From MPNO01 sp965200535 (lineage in GTDB: Bacteria > Pseudomonadota > Alphaproteobacteria > MPNO01), in assembly GCA_965200535.1 (NCBI GenBank), contig CBDAUF010000002.1, positions 62,001-126,000 of the forward strand: a stretch of 64,000 nucleotides of DNA. The letters run 5' to 3'. Numbering within the stretch: position 1 is the first letter of the stretch; each line of letters begins with the position of its first letter. A program made the translations under genes and the position numbers. The notes beneath the pieces were generated by a model, which saw only the letters and a list, made by a program, of their open reading frames with translations, was not told the DNA's origin and made no database searches. Below are positions 25,668-34,447 of the stretch, in pieces.

Positions 25668-26905
25668 TCAGTAGTGGTAGCCGTTCGCGCGCGGGGGCTG
25701 CGGCGGCTCGTCGGGGTCGGGCGGCGCGGCGGCCGTGACCAGCCGGGCGGTGACGATCACGATCAGTTCGAGTTCCTCGGAGCGGATCGAGCGGTGCCCG
25801 AACAGCGCGCCCACCACCGGCACGTCCTTCAGCACCGGCACGCCGGATTCCCGGGTGTTCGACGCGTTGCGGAACAGCCCGGCGATCACGATCGATTCCC
25901 CGTCGCCCACCTCGACCGTGGTCTCGGCGCGGCGCACGTTGATCACCGGTATGTCGACGCCGACGACCTGCACCGCCCGGTTGAGCGACGGCTCGGACAC
26001 TTCGGGCCGGACGTTGAGCACGATCCTGCCGGCGTCGATCACCGTCGGGACGAAGTCGAGCAGGATGCCGTATTTCTTGTATTCGAAGATGATCACCCCA
26101 TCGTCGAACCCGGTCGGCAGCGGGTATTCGCCGCCGGAGAAGAAGGACGCCGCCTCGCCGGAGATCGCGGTGACATTGGGCCGCGCCAGCACGTTGGCCA
26201 GACCCGCCCGCGCCAGCGCGTCGATCATGCCGGCGATCTGGGTCGTCGGCGACCCGCCGGCGAAAAACAGGGTTGGCGAAACCTGCCCGTCGACGGTCGT
26301 CGACAGGCCGGGCGGCAGAGACCCGGCGGCCGGGACGCCACCGTCCGGCGACCGGGAGGTCAGGTCGGGCAGCAAACGCCCGATGCGGAACCCGAACCGC
26401 GGATTGCCGGTGTGCCGGAACGCCTCCCAGTTGATCCCGAGGTCCTCGGTGACGGAGCGCTGGACCTCCGCGATCTGGACCTCGAGGTTGACCTGCTGTG
26501 CGCCGGAAATCTGCAGCTGGTTCTCGATCGGCGTGTCCTTGGGCAGCGCCCCGGCGGCGAGCCGCAATGCGCGTTCGGCGAGCGCGACCGACGAGACCTC
26601 GCCGGTCAGCGTGATGCCGCGGGCGGCGCGCGTCGCCTGCACCCCGCGCAGGTCCGGCTGCGCGGCCAGGATCGAGACGATGGGTTCGATGTCGAGCACC
26701 ACCGACACGATCCAGTCGCGCACCCTCCCCCCGTCCCCCAGCACCGAGACCGAGGTGCATCCGATCCCCTTGCCGACGATGTAGAGCACCTTGGGCGAGA
26801 GGAGCTGCACATCGGCGACCTGCGGCGCGGCGACCAGGACGGAGGCCGCATCGCTGCCGAGCGCGAGCCGCCGGCTTTGCCCGAGGGCGAGGGTCAGCGC
26901 CCCCG
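25668..26905 (-). CDS. cpaC: CpaC/RcpA-like secretin (Tad pilus type), fused in a shifted frame to the upstream TPR lipoprotein
   Basis: This segment of about 410 residues carries a BON-like N-terminal region (VADVQLLSPKVLYIVGKGIG, then VQATRAARGITLTGEV). The secretin channel follows: QVNLEVQIAEVQRSVTEDLGINW, NVLARPNVTAISGEAASFFSGGE, and VPVLKDVPVVGALFGHRSIRSEE. Secretins form outer-membrane rings for pilus or type II/III export. The frame stays open to 27110, but upstream of about 26905 it translates to shadow sequence with no signal peptide. The coding sense continues instead in the TPR lipoprotein frame. One surplus G in the G5 run at 26900-26904 (minus-strand sense) would restore a single TPR-secretin protein of about 770 residues. 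No other tad/cpa gene is in the window. Confidence 0.85.
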
Positions 26906-27984
26906 GCGGCGGACTTCGGCGCCGCTTTGGCGGCCCTGGAGGGTTTGGCGGCGCCAGGGGGTTTGGCGGCGGATGAAGCGGACTTCGCGAGGGCGGCGCG
27001 CAGGGTTTTCGACCGGGTCCGGGGCGGCGGTGCGCTGCGGACGTCCGGGGGCGGCCCGGGGATGGGCACGGCCGCGAGGCGGAGCACGAGCCCGGAACGC
27101 GCCGGCGCATCGAACCTCTCCGCGCGCGGTGCGGCGGCGCCGGAAGCGGGCAGCCGCATGACGAGGCCGGCGGACGGCGGGAGCGCCGAGGTGCGCCCCG
27201 CCGGGGCCGGTTTCGCGGGGTTTCGACGGGCCTCCTCGATCATGCGCGCAAGCGCGTCGCCGTCGCCGTCGAGCCAGTAGGACAAATCGTGCTGCGCGTA
27301 GATCCCGGCGGCGTCCTCCGCCCTGCCGAACGCGGCCAGCATGCGCACGAGATTGGCGGAGATCCGCGGATGGCCGGACGACAGCCTGAGCGCCTCGCCG
27401 TACTGCGCCTCCGCGGCGCGCCAGTCGCCGTCGACCGAGGCGGCAACGGCGAGCCCGTTGGCGGCCCACGCTGCCGGCGGCAGGGTCGGCCGGGCGTCCA
27501 GCGCATCGCGGAAATGCCGGCGCGCCGCATCGGTCGCGCCGGTGGCGAGCGCCGTCCGCCCGGCGCCGAGCAGGGCCCGTGCCCGTGCTGCGGGCGCGTC
27601 GCCGGCCAGCGCGGCGGCGAGCGTGAAATGGCGGTCGGCGGCAGCGAAGTCGCCGACGCCGAACGCGATGTTGCCGAGGCCGAGCCGCGGTTCCGGGGCG
27701 TCGGCGAAGCGCCCGGCGAGGGCCATATAGAGCCTGTGGGCGACCGCCGGCTGGCCGGCGGTCAGCGCTGCGTCGGCGACCGCGAGATTGCTGCGGAGCG
27801 CCTCCGCCTGGCCCGGGGTCTCGTCGCGCACGGGTCCGCCCGCGCACGCGGCGACCGATACGACGACCGCGGCTGCCCGCGCGGCGCGCAGGCATCGCAC
27901 CCAGCCGTTGGGGCCCGGGACCGGGCGGTTGGCACTCAAGTCTCGATCGAGTCCTTGTGACGGGCGGCGAAAAGATGAACTCAA
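26904..27984 (-). CDS. TPR lipoprotein (TadD-like), N-terminal part of a frameshifted TPR-secretin fusion
   Basis: This is a lipoprotein with a signal peptide and lipobox VAAC at Cys47 from ATG 27984; a GTG at codon 29 (MRCLRAARAAAVVV) would give a shorter, more typical leader. TPR-like helices follow from about 55 to 225: NLAVADAALTAGQPAVAHRLY, PRLGLGNIAFGVGDFAAADRHF, WRAAEAQYGEALRLSSGHPRI. An Ala/Pro/Lys-rich linker then runs to AAPKSAAGG, where sense is lost and the secretin begins one frame over. No stop codon closes this frame near the junction. TadD-type TPR lipoproteins act with Tad secretins as pilotins, so a physical fusion would make functional sense. Sequencing error, recent mutation or programmed shift cannot be told apart here. 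Confidence 0.75.
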
Positions 27985-28107
27985 CCGGGCGGTTTGTAAA
28001 CACGGCCGGGCAGCCGCGGGAAGCGCACCGCGGCAGGCTCGGTCGTCGTTCGGACGGGCGCCGCCGCCCGGGGACGCCGCGGTCGGAACACGCTCGGCGG
28101 AGCGCCG

Positions 28108-31041
28108 TCAGAAGCGGTGGCGGAGGGCGAACCTGAATGCGCGCAGCCGGTCGCGGGGCCGGTCGTAGAGTTCGAGCTTGACCCGCGAGTTCGGCGTGTC
28201 GCGCAAATCGACGCCCAGGGTTCGTCGCAGGGCGCCGTCGCGGGCATAGCGGATCACGCCGACATGGGGCCGAATCGTTCCGAAGAAAGGACCGCCCCAC
28301 AGCCCATAGCCCGCCTCTCCCCTGATGCCGATGCGCGGCGATCCTTCCTCGTCGGGGGATACCAGGCGCGCGTCGAGTTCGAGGCCGAGACCGCGCTTCG
28401 CCTCGCCCGGGGCGAAGCGGATGCCGCCGGCGAGACTCCACGAATCGTGCCGGAAATCGCCGAGGCCGAACGAGCCGTCGAGAGTCCCGGTCACGGTGAG
28501 ACGGGGATCGAACGCCTCGAAGGATACCGAGCCTCTGGTCTCCAACTGGCTGCCCTCGGGCCCGTCCCCGGTCAGGCGCTTGTAGGCCACGGAGAGGGAC
28601 GGCGTCCCGGCAACCGGCGCCTGCCACGCCAGGCCGATGCGGCAGTCGCGGCCGCGCAAGGTGGGCAGCCCGGAGGAAATCCGCCCCCCTCCCTCGATCT
28701 CGAAGGCGAAGGACTCCATGCCGGCCTCGGCCTGAAGCGCCCCGGACAGGATGTCGGTCAGCGGCATGGAGGCGCCCGCGGCGTGAGTGCGAAGGCGCAC
28801 ATCGGAGTGCGACCACGAGGCAAAGCCGAGATCGTCGCGGTGACGCAGTTCGCCCGTCCCGGCGCCCAGCGACGCCCACACATGTCCGCCGGAGGGCGCG
28901 TGCCAGGCGGCGAAGGGGTGCACGGAAACGATATCGGTGCCGTGCTCGCCGGTCAGGTAACCCCGTTCCCGCAGGCCCGCCGCGGCGCGGTAGCGCAGAT
29001 CGGTCCGGGTAACCGAGGCGACCACGCCCGCCTGCCAGGAACCGGCGCCCAGTTCGGCGCCGGCGCTCACCGACTGGCTGGACCCCGTGTAATCGAAGCC
29101 TGCACTCAGCCCGGACAACGAGCCGGCGCCGACAGCGGGCGCGATCGCCGAGAGGGTGCGCGGCGCCCCGGGCGACCAGCGGCGAACGCGGTCCCGGACG
29201 GCGGAATGGGCGACGCCGGCGGCGTGCCGCGCATGCACCGGCGCGAGCGCCGAATGGACCGGGTTGGACGGGGCCGCCGCGTCGGACGAACCCGATAGCG
29301 GGGGCGTGTCCGGGCATCGAAATTCCGCACCGTCCCAATAGGCGTCGTCCCGGATCCAGACGGCGACCGTATCCAGAAGATCGTCCGGCTCCTGGGTCGG
29401 GAACTTGTCGTGGAAACTGACGCTCACGCACAACGCGTCGTCGGCATCGGCCGTTTCATCGTCTTCGTAGACCAGATACCGGTAGGTGGTGGGCGTATCT
29501 AACAGGGGATCCGTGCCGGGGTGCACGTAGGCAAGCTCCCGCTTCGTTGCATCGAACTTGAGGGGCGACTGGAGAATGTCCGCAAGTTCGTACGTTGGCG
29601 TATCCGACCCGGCGACGGCGTGCGGCAGGATCACGAATGGTTGTTCGACGCCCGTATCACGCTCGACAGGGTGCTCGCTCGGCGCAAGCCTCCTGGTGCG
29701 AAACCGCCATTTTCCCGAATCGAAGGGATCGACAATCAACTCGAAATCCCGCGACACGCTGGCCGGAGGATAGGCGCTGTCGATCACCCGGTAGGTGCAG
29801 TCCGGACCGCGATAGGTCGCGAGCGGGGTGCCCGACAGAACGCGGCTGACCGGGCTGAAGCGCAGGCCGGCAGGAAGCGCGCACTCGACATCGTAGGTGT
29901 AGGGCGCGACGCCTCCCGTTGCTTCGGCGAACTGCACCCGGACGCGTCGTTGCATCATGAGCGTGACGCGGTTGCCGGGGTAGTTGATCGCGGGCTCGGC
30001 GGTCAGGCTCAGCGGCCTGTCTGCCGCCTCGATCGCGAGGAGGAGCCCGTGCGTCGCAATCTGGGGGTTGACGGTTCCCGAATCGGTGACCCGGAAGGTG
30101 CAGAAAAAGGGCTGTCCGGGATCGTCCGCAGGCCTGGCGCCGGCAAGGATGCGCTGGTCCGGGTAGAAGGTCACCCAGTCGGGACAGCCGTCGATGCTCA
30201 AAGTGTGGGGCCGGACCCCGCCGGAGATGCGGAAGGGAAGCTTGTATTCTCTGGCCTGCCCGGGGGGAAATCCGAGCCGCAACGGACCTACGCTCCCGTC
30301 GGGCGCCTCGATGGAAAGGTCGTTCCCGCCGGCCACCGTCTCGGGGACCACGAGGCGCAGCCCGTGCGTCGCACTCTGGGGGTTGACCGTTCCCGAATCG
30401 GTGACCCGGAAGGTGCAGAAGAAGGTCTTGCCGCGTTCCCCCACAGGGGCGGTGCCGGCAAGGATGCGCTGGTCCGGGTAGAAGGTCACCCAGTCGGGGC
30501 AGCCGTCGATGTTCGAAGTGTAGGGCCGGACCCCGCCGGAGATGCGGAAGGGAAGCGTATGTTCTCTGGCCTGCCCGGGGGAAAATCCGAGCCGCAACGG
30601 ACCTACGCTCCCGTCGGGCGCCTCGATGGAAAGGCCGTTCCCGCCGGCCACCGTCTCGGGGACCACGAGGCGCAGCCCGTGTGTCACGCTCAGGGTTCTG
30701 AGCGCTCCCGAATCGGTGACGCGGTAGGTGCAGAAGAAGGTCTTGCCGCGTTCCCCCACAGGGGCGGTGCCGACAAGGAGGCCCTGGTCCTCGTTGAGGA
30801 TCACCCAGTCGGGGCAGCCCTCGATGCTCGAACGATAGGGCGGAACCCCGCCGTCGATGCGGAAGGGAAGCGTATGTTCTCTGGACTCCCCGGGAGGAAA
30901 TTCGAGTTGGAACGTTCTGGCGCCCTCGACGAAAAGATCGCTTCCGCCGCCGCAGGCCGCGAGCGAAAGGGCCAGGCAGGCGAGGACGAGGGTGCCGCAA
31001 CGCTTCGGCCGGATCGACGCCCGAAAGCCAGGTGATGCAAT
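28108..31041 (-). CDS. Repetitive Ig-like lipoprotein with C-terminal autotransporter-like beta-barrel
   Basis: This protein of about 977 residues reads from a lipoprotein leader (RPKRCGTLVLACLALSLAAC, lipobox Cys30) into three tandem ~105-residue modules (36-346). A fourth, diverged module has the putative-Ig pattern LPAGLRFSPVSRVLSGTP; it is followed by a second domain (SGKWRFRTRRLAP...). A linker leads to a ~330-residue barrel beginning near LSGLSAGFDYTGSSQSV and ending in the aromatic ...FRFALRHRF. The start is problematic. An in-frame TGA sits at 31059-31057 and no ATG, GTG or TTG precedes the leader, so ATT at 31041 or ATC at 31014 is proposed, or one base is wrong. GTG at 30804 is the first standard start but falls inside module 1. 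Likely a surface adhesin (inference). Confidence 0.78.
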   Translation of the reverse strand: MASPGFRASIRPKRCGTLVLACLALSLAACGGGSDLFVEGARTFQLEFPPGESREHTLPFRIDGGVPPYRSSIEGCPDWVILNEDQGLLVGTAPVGERGKTFFCTYRVTDSGALRTLSVTHGLRLVVPETVAGGNGLSIEAPDGSVGPLRLGFSPGQAREHTLPFRISGGVRPYTSNIDGCPDWVTFYPDQRILAGTAPVGERGKTFFCTFRVTDSGTVNPQSATHGLRLVVPETVAGGNDLSIEAPDGSVGPLRLGFPPGQAREYKLPFRISGGVRPHTLSIDGCPDWVTFYPDQRILAGARPADDPGQPFFCTFRVTDSGTVNPQIATHGLLLAIEAADRPLSLTAEPAINYPGNRVTLMMQRRVRVQFAEATGGVAPYTYDVECALPAGLRFSPVSRVLSGTPLATYRGPDCTYRVIDSAYPPASVSRDFELIVDPFDSGKWRFRTRRLAPSEHPVERDTGVEQPFVILPHAVAGSDTPTYELADILQSPLKFDATKRELAYVHPGTDPLLDTPTTYRYLVYEDDETADADDALCVSVSFHDKFPTQEPDDLLDTVAVWIRDDAYWDGAEFRCPDTPPLSGSSDAAAPSNPVHSALAPVHARHAAGVAHSAVRDRVRRWSPGAPRTLSAIAPAVGAGSLSGLSAGFDYTGSSQSVSAGAELGAGSWQAGVVASVTRTDLRYRAAAGLRERGYLTGEHGTDIVSVHPFAAWHAPSGGHVWASLGAGTGELRHRDDLGFASWSHSDVRLRTHAAGASMPLTDILSGALQAEAGMESFAFEIEGGGRISSGLPTLRGRDCRIGLAWQAPVAGTPSLSVAYKRLTGDGPEGSQLETRGSVSFEAFDPRLTVTGTLDGSFGLGDFRHDSWSLAGGIRFAPGEAKRGLGLELDARLVSPDEEGSPRIGIRGEAGYGLWGGPFFGTIRPHVGVIRYARDGALRRTLGVDLRDTPNSRVKLELYDRPRDRLRAFRFALRHRF
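30004..30936 (-). repeat. Three tandem 315-bp coding repeats (Ig-like modules)
   Basis: Unit 2 (30319-30633) and unit 3 (30004-30318) are each 315 bases and nearly identical over most of their length. Unit 1 (30634-30936) is about 12 bases shorter and diverged in its first third. Each encodes one module with core SGGVRPYTSNIDGCPDWVTF and a paired Cys in FFCTFRVTDSG. In-frame units allow copy-number change without frameshift. Confidence 0.88.
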
Positions 31042-31155
31042 ACCCCGCTGACCAAATCATGCCTCCCGCAGCCCCGGTCCGATGTGAAGCGGCGCCATCA
31101 TAGCGCTGCGCCGGGGGCCGCCAAGCGGCCCGCGCCAAGGCGCCGGCGGCTCTGC

Positions 31156-31662
31156 TCAGCCGCGCCCGCCTCCGGCGAACCAGCGCGCGTCGGCGAGCAC
31201 GACGGAGGTCTCGGCCTGGCGGTCGGGCACCGTCCAGTAGCAGGCGAGCAGGCGCGCCTTCTCCGTTCCCTCGACGAGCACGAAGCCGCGAGCCCGGTAG
31301 AAGCGGATTGCCCAGTGCGCGGCGGCCCATGTGCCGACCAGCACCGGCTGTTCCCGGCCCCGCCGCAGCGCCTCCAGCAGCGCCGATCCGATGCCTTCCC
31401 CCTGCCGTTCCGGGCGGACATAGGCGTGACGGATCAGGATCACGTCCCCGACCGGCTGGATTCCCATCACCCCCTGGAGCCCGGCCCCGTCCTCGTAGCC
31501 GCTGAAGGCGACCCCGGCGGTGATCTCGGCCGCGAGTTCGCCCGCCGGCATGTACGGCTCGTGCCAGCAATCCGGCGGGATGACACCGCGATAGGCCTCG
31601 GCGGCGGCGTTGACGATGGCGAGCGCCTCGGCAAAGTCGGCGTCCGCGAGCGCGCGGATCAT
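31156..31662 (-). CDS. GNAT family N-acetyltransferase
   Basis: This 168-residue acetyltransferase-fold protein shows the acetyl-CoA pyrophosphate loop VRPERQGEGIGSALLEALRR at about 82-100 and the C-terminal AIRFYRARGFVLVEGTEKARLL. GNAT enzymes move an acetyl group from acetyl-CoA to an amine; the substrate is unknown. ATG at 31662 overlaps the stop of the hydrolase gene by 4 bases, so the two are probably coupled. It is the last gene of a three-gene run with the hydrolase and the luciferase-like oxidoreductase. Confidence 0.88.
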   Translation of the reverse strand: MIRALADADFAEALAIVNAAAEAYRGVIPPDCWHEPYMPAGELAAEITAGVAFSGYEDGAGLQGVMGIQPVGDVILIRHAYVRPERQGEGIGSALLEALRRGREQPVLVGTWAAAHWAIRFYRARGFVLVEGTEKARLLACYWTVPDRQAETSVVLADARWFAGGGRG

Positions 31663-32477
31663 GGCGCGGCGAGGAAGGCGGCGACGATCTCCGCCACCGC
31701 GTCGGGGCGTTCGGCGAAGGCGCTGTGCCCGGCGCCCGGGACGGTCTCCAGCCGGCAATCGCCGAAGCCGGCGGCGTAGGCCTCGCCGTGTCGTCCGGGG
31801 ACCAGCCGGTCATCCTCCCCCTGGACGACCAGCGCCGGCCCGCGGTACCGGCCCAGGCGCCCGGCGAGGCGGCGCTCGTGGAGATAGGGCGGATTGAAGC
31901 CGATCCGCGAGGCGAAGCGGAACAGCTTGTAGCGCAGCACCTCCTGGTCGAGGGGCCCGCGCCCGTCGGGAAACATGCCGCGCGCGGCGGCGCAGTCCGC
32001 ATCGCCGAACAGGAGGCTGCGCAGCCCGGCGAGCGAGACCCCGTCGGCCGGATGGGTTTCCCAGAACACATCGGCGATGGGCGCGCCGGCGACGAACAGT
32101 CCGGTCGGCCCGACGAGGGCCAGCCGCTCCACCCGCTCGGGGTGGCGGACGGCGATCTCCGCCGCGGCCCAGCCGCCGATGCAGGAGCCGGCCAGCCGCA
32201 TGGACCCGATACCCAGCGCGTCGAACAGTTCGAGATAGTGGAAGACCAGGTCGTCCACGGTCTCCAGCGTTTCGTCCTCGCTCGAGTCGGCGCAGCCCGG
32301 ATGAGCCGGCGCGGCCAGCGCGAACCGTCCGGCCAGCGCCCGGTGAAACGGCAGCCAGTCGAACGACGCGCCGTGGATGTCGGCGATTCCGTGCAGGTAG
32401 ACGACGGGCGGGCCGTCTCCGGCCTCGGCGATGTGGACCGTGCGGCCGCGCGGCAGGGCGACGGCGCGCGTCATCAT
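31659..32477 (-). CDS. Alpha/beta-hydrolase fold protein
   Basis: This 272-residue hydrolase has the oxyanion motif VVYLHGIADIHG near residue 27. The nucleophile elbow is AGSCIGGWAAAE near 100, where Cys stands at the usual Ser position (G-S-C-I-G-G is read as Sm-x-C-x-G), so the nucleophile may be Cys. The acid is Asp in VVQGEDDRLVP and the His is in VPGAGHSAF. Such a Cys elbow is typical of dienelactone-hydrolase-like or C-C hydrolase-like relatives, but I cannot assign a substrate. Tandem ATGs at 32477 and 32474 overlap the stop of the oxidoreductase gene. Confidence 0.86.
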   Translation of the reverse strand: MMTRAVALPRGRTVHIAEAGDGPPVVYLHGIADIHGASFDWLPFHRALAGRFALAAPAHPGCADSSEDETLETVDDLVFHYLELFDALGIGSMRLAGSCIGGWAAAEIAVRHPERVERLALVGPTGLFVAGAPIADVFWETHPADGVSLAGLRSLLFGDADCAAARGMFPDGRGPLDQEVLRYKLFRFASRIGFNPPYLHERRLAGRLGRYRGPALVVQGEDDRLVPGRHGEAYAAGFGDCRLETVPGAGHSAFAERPDAVAEIVAAFLAAP

Positions 32478-33718
32478 TCTGCGGCGCTCGCGGCCGGCCG
32501 GTCGGCGAGCCTCGGGTATTCGCGGGCGAACAACGCCGCCGAGCGCTCGCGCAGGGCCGGCGCCACCTCGGCGGCGAACAGCCGCGCACTCTTGCGCGCC
32601 AGCGCGTCCTCCATGTTGCCGAAATGGAACTGGATCAGCAGGTTGCCCACCTGCGCCTGCTCGATCAGTTCCCACAGCCGCTCGCGCACGGTCGCCGGGC
32701 TGCCGACGATGATGGAGGCCTTGGCTTCGAGTTCGTCCCAGTTCTCGGCGTCGCCCAGCATCGGCGCCCCGGCGGTCGAGTTCTCGAGGAAGGCGCGCCA
32801 CGAGGAGACCGATTGCGACGGCACCCCAGGGCCGAAGGTGAGCGTCCGCCCGGTGCGCCGGAGATGGCCCTTGAGGCAGTATTTGAGGAAGTACCACACC
32901 CCCTCGGCAGCCTCGGTTTTCGCCTGCTCGTCGGTCTCGCCGACATAGACCGACAGGAGGACGCCCATCCGGAACGGGTCGTAGGCGTCGCCGTGGCGCC
33001 GGAGGATGGCGGCGAAGCGCTCCCGCGCCTGGCGGGTCGCCGCGCCGTGGGTGCGCGAGGAGAGGAAGTAGTCGAACCCGCGCTGCGCCACATTGTCCAT
33101 GGTCTCGGCGCTGAGGCTGCCCGGGATCCAGACCTTCGGGCAGGGCGTCTGGCGGGGCCTGGGCCAGATGTTGACGTAGCGCAGCGGATAGGACGGGCCC
33201 TCGTGTTCGAACGGCCCGTCCTCGGTCCAGGTGCGGACGATCAGATCGACGGCCTCCCAGAAGCGCTGGCGCGATTGCGGCGACGGGATGTTGTAGTTGT
33301 AGGCCTCCGGCCCGCCGCCGACCGCGAAGCCGGCGATCAGCCGGCCGCCGCTGATCGAATCGATCATCGCGTATTCCTCGGCGACCCGCAGCGGGTTCAG
33401 GTGCAGCGGCAGCAGATTGCCGAGCACCACCAGCTTCGCCCGCTCGGTGCGCTGGGTCAGCGCAGCGGCGATGATGTTGGGCGACGGCATCAGCCCGTAG
33501 ATGTTCTGGTGATGCTCGTTGAGGACCAGCCCGTCGAAACCGAGTTCGGCCGCCTCGACCGACTGGTCGATATATTCCTGGTACAGCCCGTCGGTTCTCT
33601 CGCGGTCCCACAGGCTGTTGGGAACCGTCACCCAGCCGGTGTCGAACCGCTCGTCGAAGTCGGGCGGGAGGTACGGATAGGCCATGAAGTGCCAGTGAAA
33701 AAGCTGCACCGGGTACAT
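32474..33718 (-). CDS. Luciferase-like (LLM) flavin-dependent monooxygenase
   Basis: This 414-residue bacterial-luciferase-like TIM-barrel flavoprotein contains VQLFHWHFMAYPYLPPDFDERFDTG at the start, GLVLNEHHQNIYGLMPSPN near residue 62, DSISGGRLIAGFAVGGG and the NYNIPSPQSRQRFWEA segment. These enzymes use FMNH2 or F420 to oxidise small organics. ATG 33718 has GGGAGG upstream. First of three coupled minus-strand genes (oxidoreductase, hydrolase, acetyltransferase), which together look like a small catabolic set for an unidentified compound. Confidence 0.9.
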   Translation of the reverse strand: MYPVQLFHWHFMAYPYLPPDFDERFDTGWVTVPNSLWDRERTDGLYQEYIDQSVEAAELGFDGLVLNEHHQNIYGLMPSPNIIAAALTQRTERAKLVVLGNLLPLHLNPLRVAEEYAMIDSISGGRLIAGFAVGGGPEAYNYNIPSPQSRQRFWEAVDLIVRTWTEDGPFEHEGPSYPLRYVNIWPRPRQTPCPKVWIPGSLSAETMDNVAQRGFDYFLSSRTHGAATRQARERFAAILRRHGDAYDPFRMGVLLSVYVGETDEQAKTEAAEGVWYFLKYCLKGHLRRTGRTLTFGPGVPSQSVSSWRAFLENSTAGAPMLGDAENWDELEAKASIIVGSPATVRERLWELIEQAQVGNLLIQFHFGNMEDALARKSARLFAAEVAPALRERSAALFAREYPRLADRPAASAAE

Positions 33719-33795
33719 CGGAGACCTCCCTCGCGGTGGCGCGGCGAAAGTGTCGGCGATCGCGCGGGCAGCCGCAACCGGGCGGGCGGCGGCGT

Positions 33796-34311
33796 TCAGG
33801 ACAGGGCGCGCGGGCGCACGAAGCAGATCAGGCGGCCGCCGCCGGGGGCGATATGCGGCCAGGCGGCTGCCTCGAACGCGATGCCGGCGAGCGCACCGGT
33901 CGGATAGGCGGCGGAGAGTTCGCTCAGCAAGCCGGCCGGCCCGTCGCCCGCCAGCGCCCGGGCGAGGTCGTGCAGGCCGGGATTGTGGCCGACGATCATG
34001 GCCGAGGCGCAGCGGTCGGAAAACCCGCGCGCGAGGGACAACAGGCGCTCTGCGGTCGCGAGATAGAGGTCGTCGCGCATCTCCGCCGCCGGCGCGCGAT
34101 CGAGCGTTCGGGCGGCCAGCGACCAGGTCTGCGCGGCGCGGCGCGCGGTCGAGCATGCGACGAACTCCGGCACATGCCCGGCCGCCGTCATCCACCCGGC
34201 GACCGCCGGCGCGGCGCGCCGGCCGCGCGGGGACAGCGGCCGGTCGAAGTCGGCAAGGTCCGGATCGCTCCAGTCCGATTTCGCGTGCCGGAGCAGGTAG
34301 AGCGTGCGCAT
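33796..34311 (-). CDS. sixA: SixA-type histidine phosphatase
   Basis: This 171-residue member of the histidine phosphatase superfamily has the catalytic motif YLLRHAKSDW at the N-terminus and the second His in MIVGHNPGLHDLA. Single-domain SixA proteins remove phosphate from histidine phosphotransfer proteins or other small phosphates. It stands alone on the minus strand, divergent from ppk with a 136-base gap. Confidence 0.9.
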   Translation of the reverse strand: MRTLYLLRHAKSDWSDPDLADFDRPLSPRGRRAAPAVAGWMTAAGHVPEFVACSTARRAAQTWSLAARTLDRAPAAEMRDDLYLATAERLLSLARGFSDRCASAMIVGHNPGLHDLARALAGDGPAGLLSELSAAYPTGALAGIAFEAAAWPHIAPGGGRLICFVRPRALS

Positions 34312-34447
34312 CGCGCGCCAGAATAGGCGGCCGGCGGGCCGGATGTCAGGCCGGCGGCGCGTTTCACTTGACGGTCGTCACGAAACCGTAAACGCTTTGG
34401 CGCACGATGGACGCCGCCTCGCGGCGGGATGAGAACCGGCGGGACCG

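Noticed and set aside
30004..30936. The 315-bp repeats as a CRISPR array or integron cassette
   Set aside because: The units are long, adjoining and encode protein modules in frame; there are no unique spacers.
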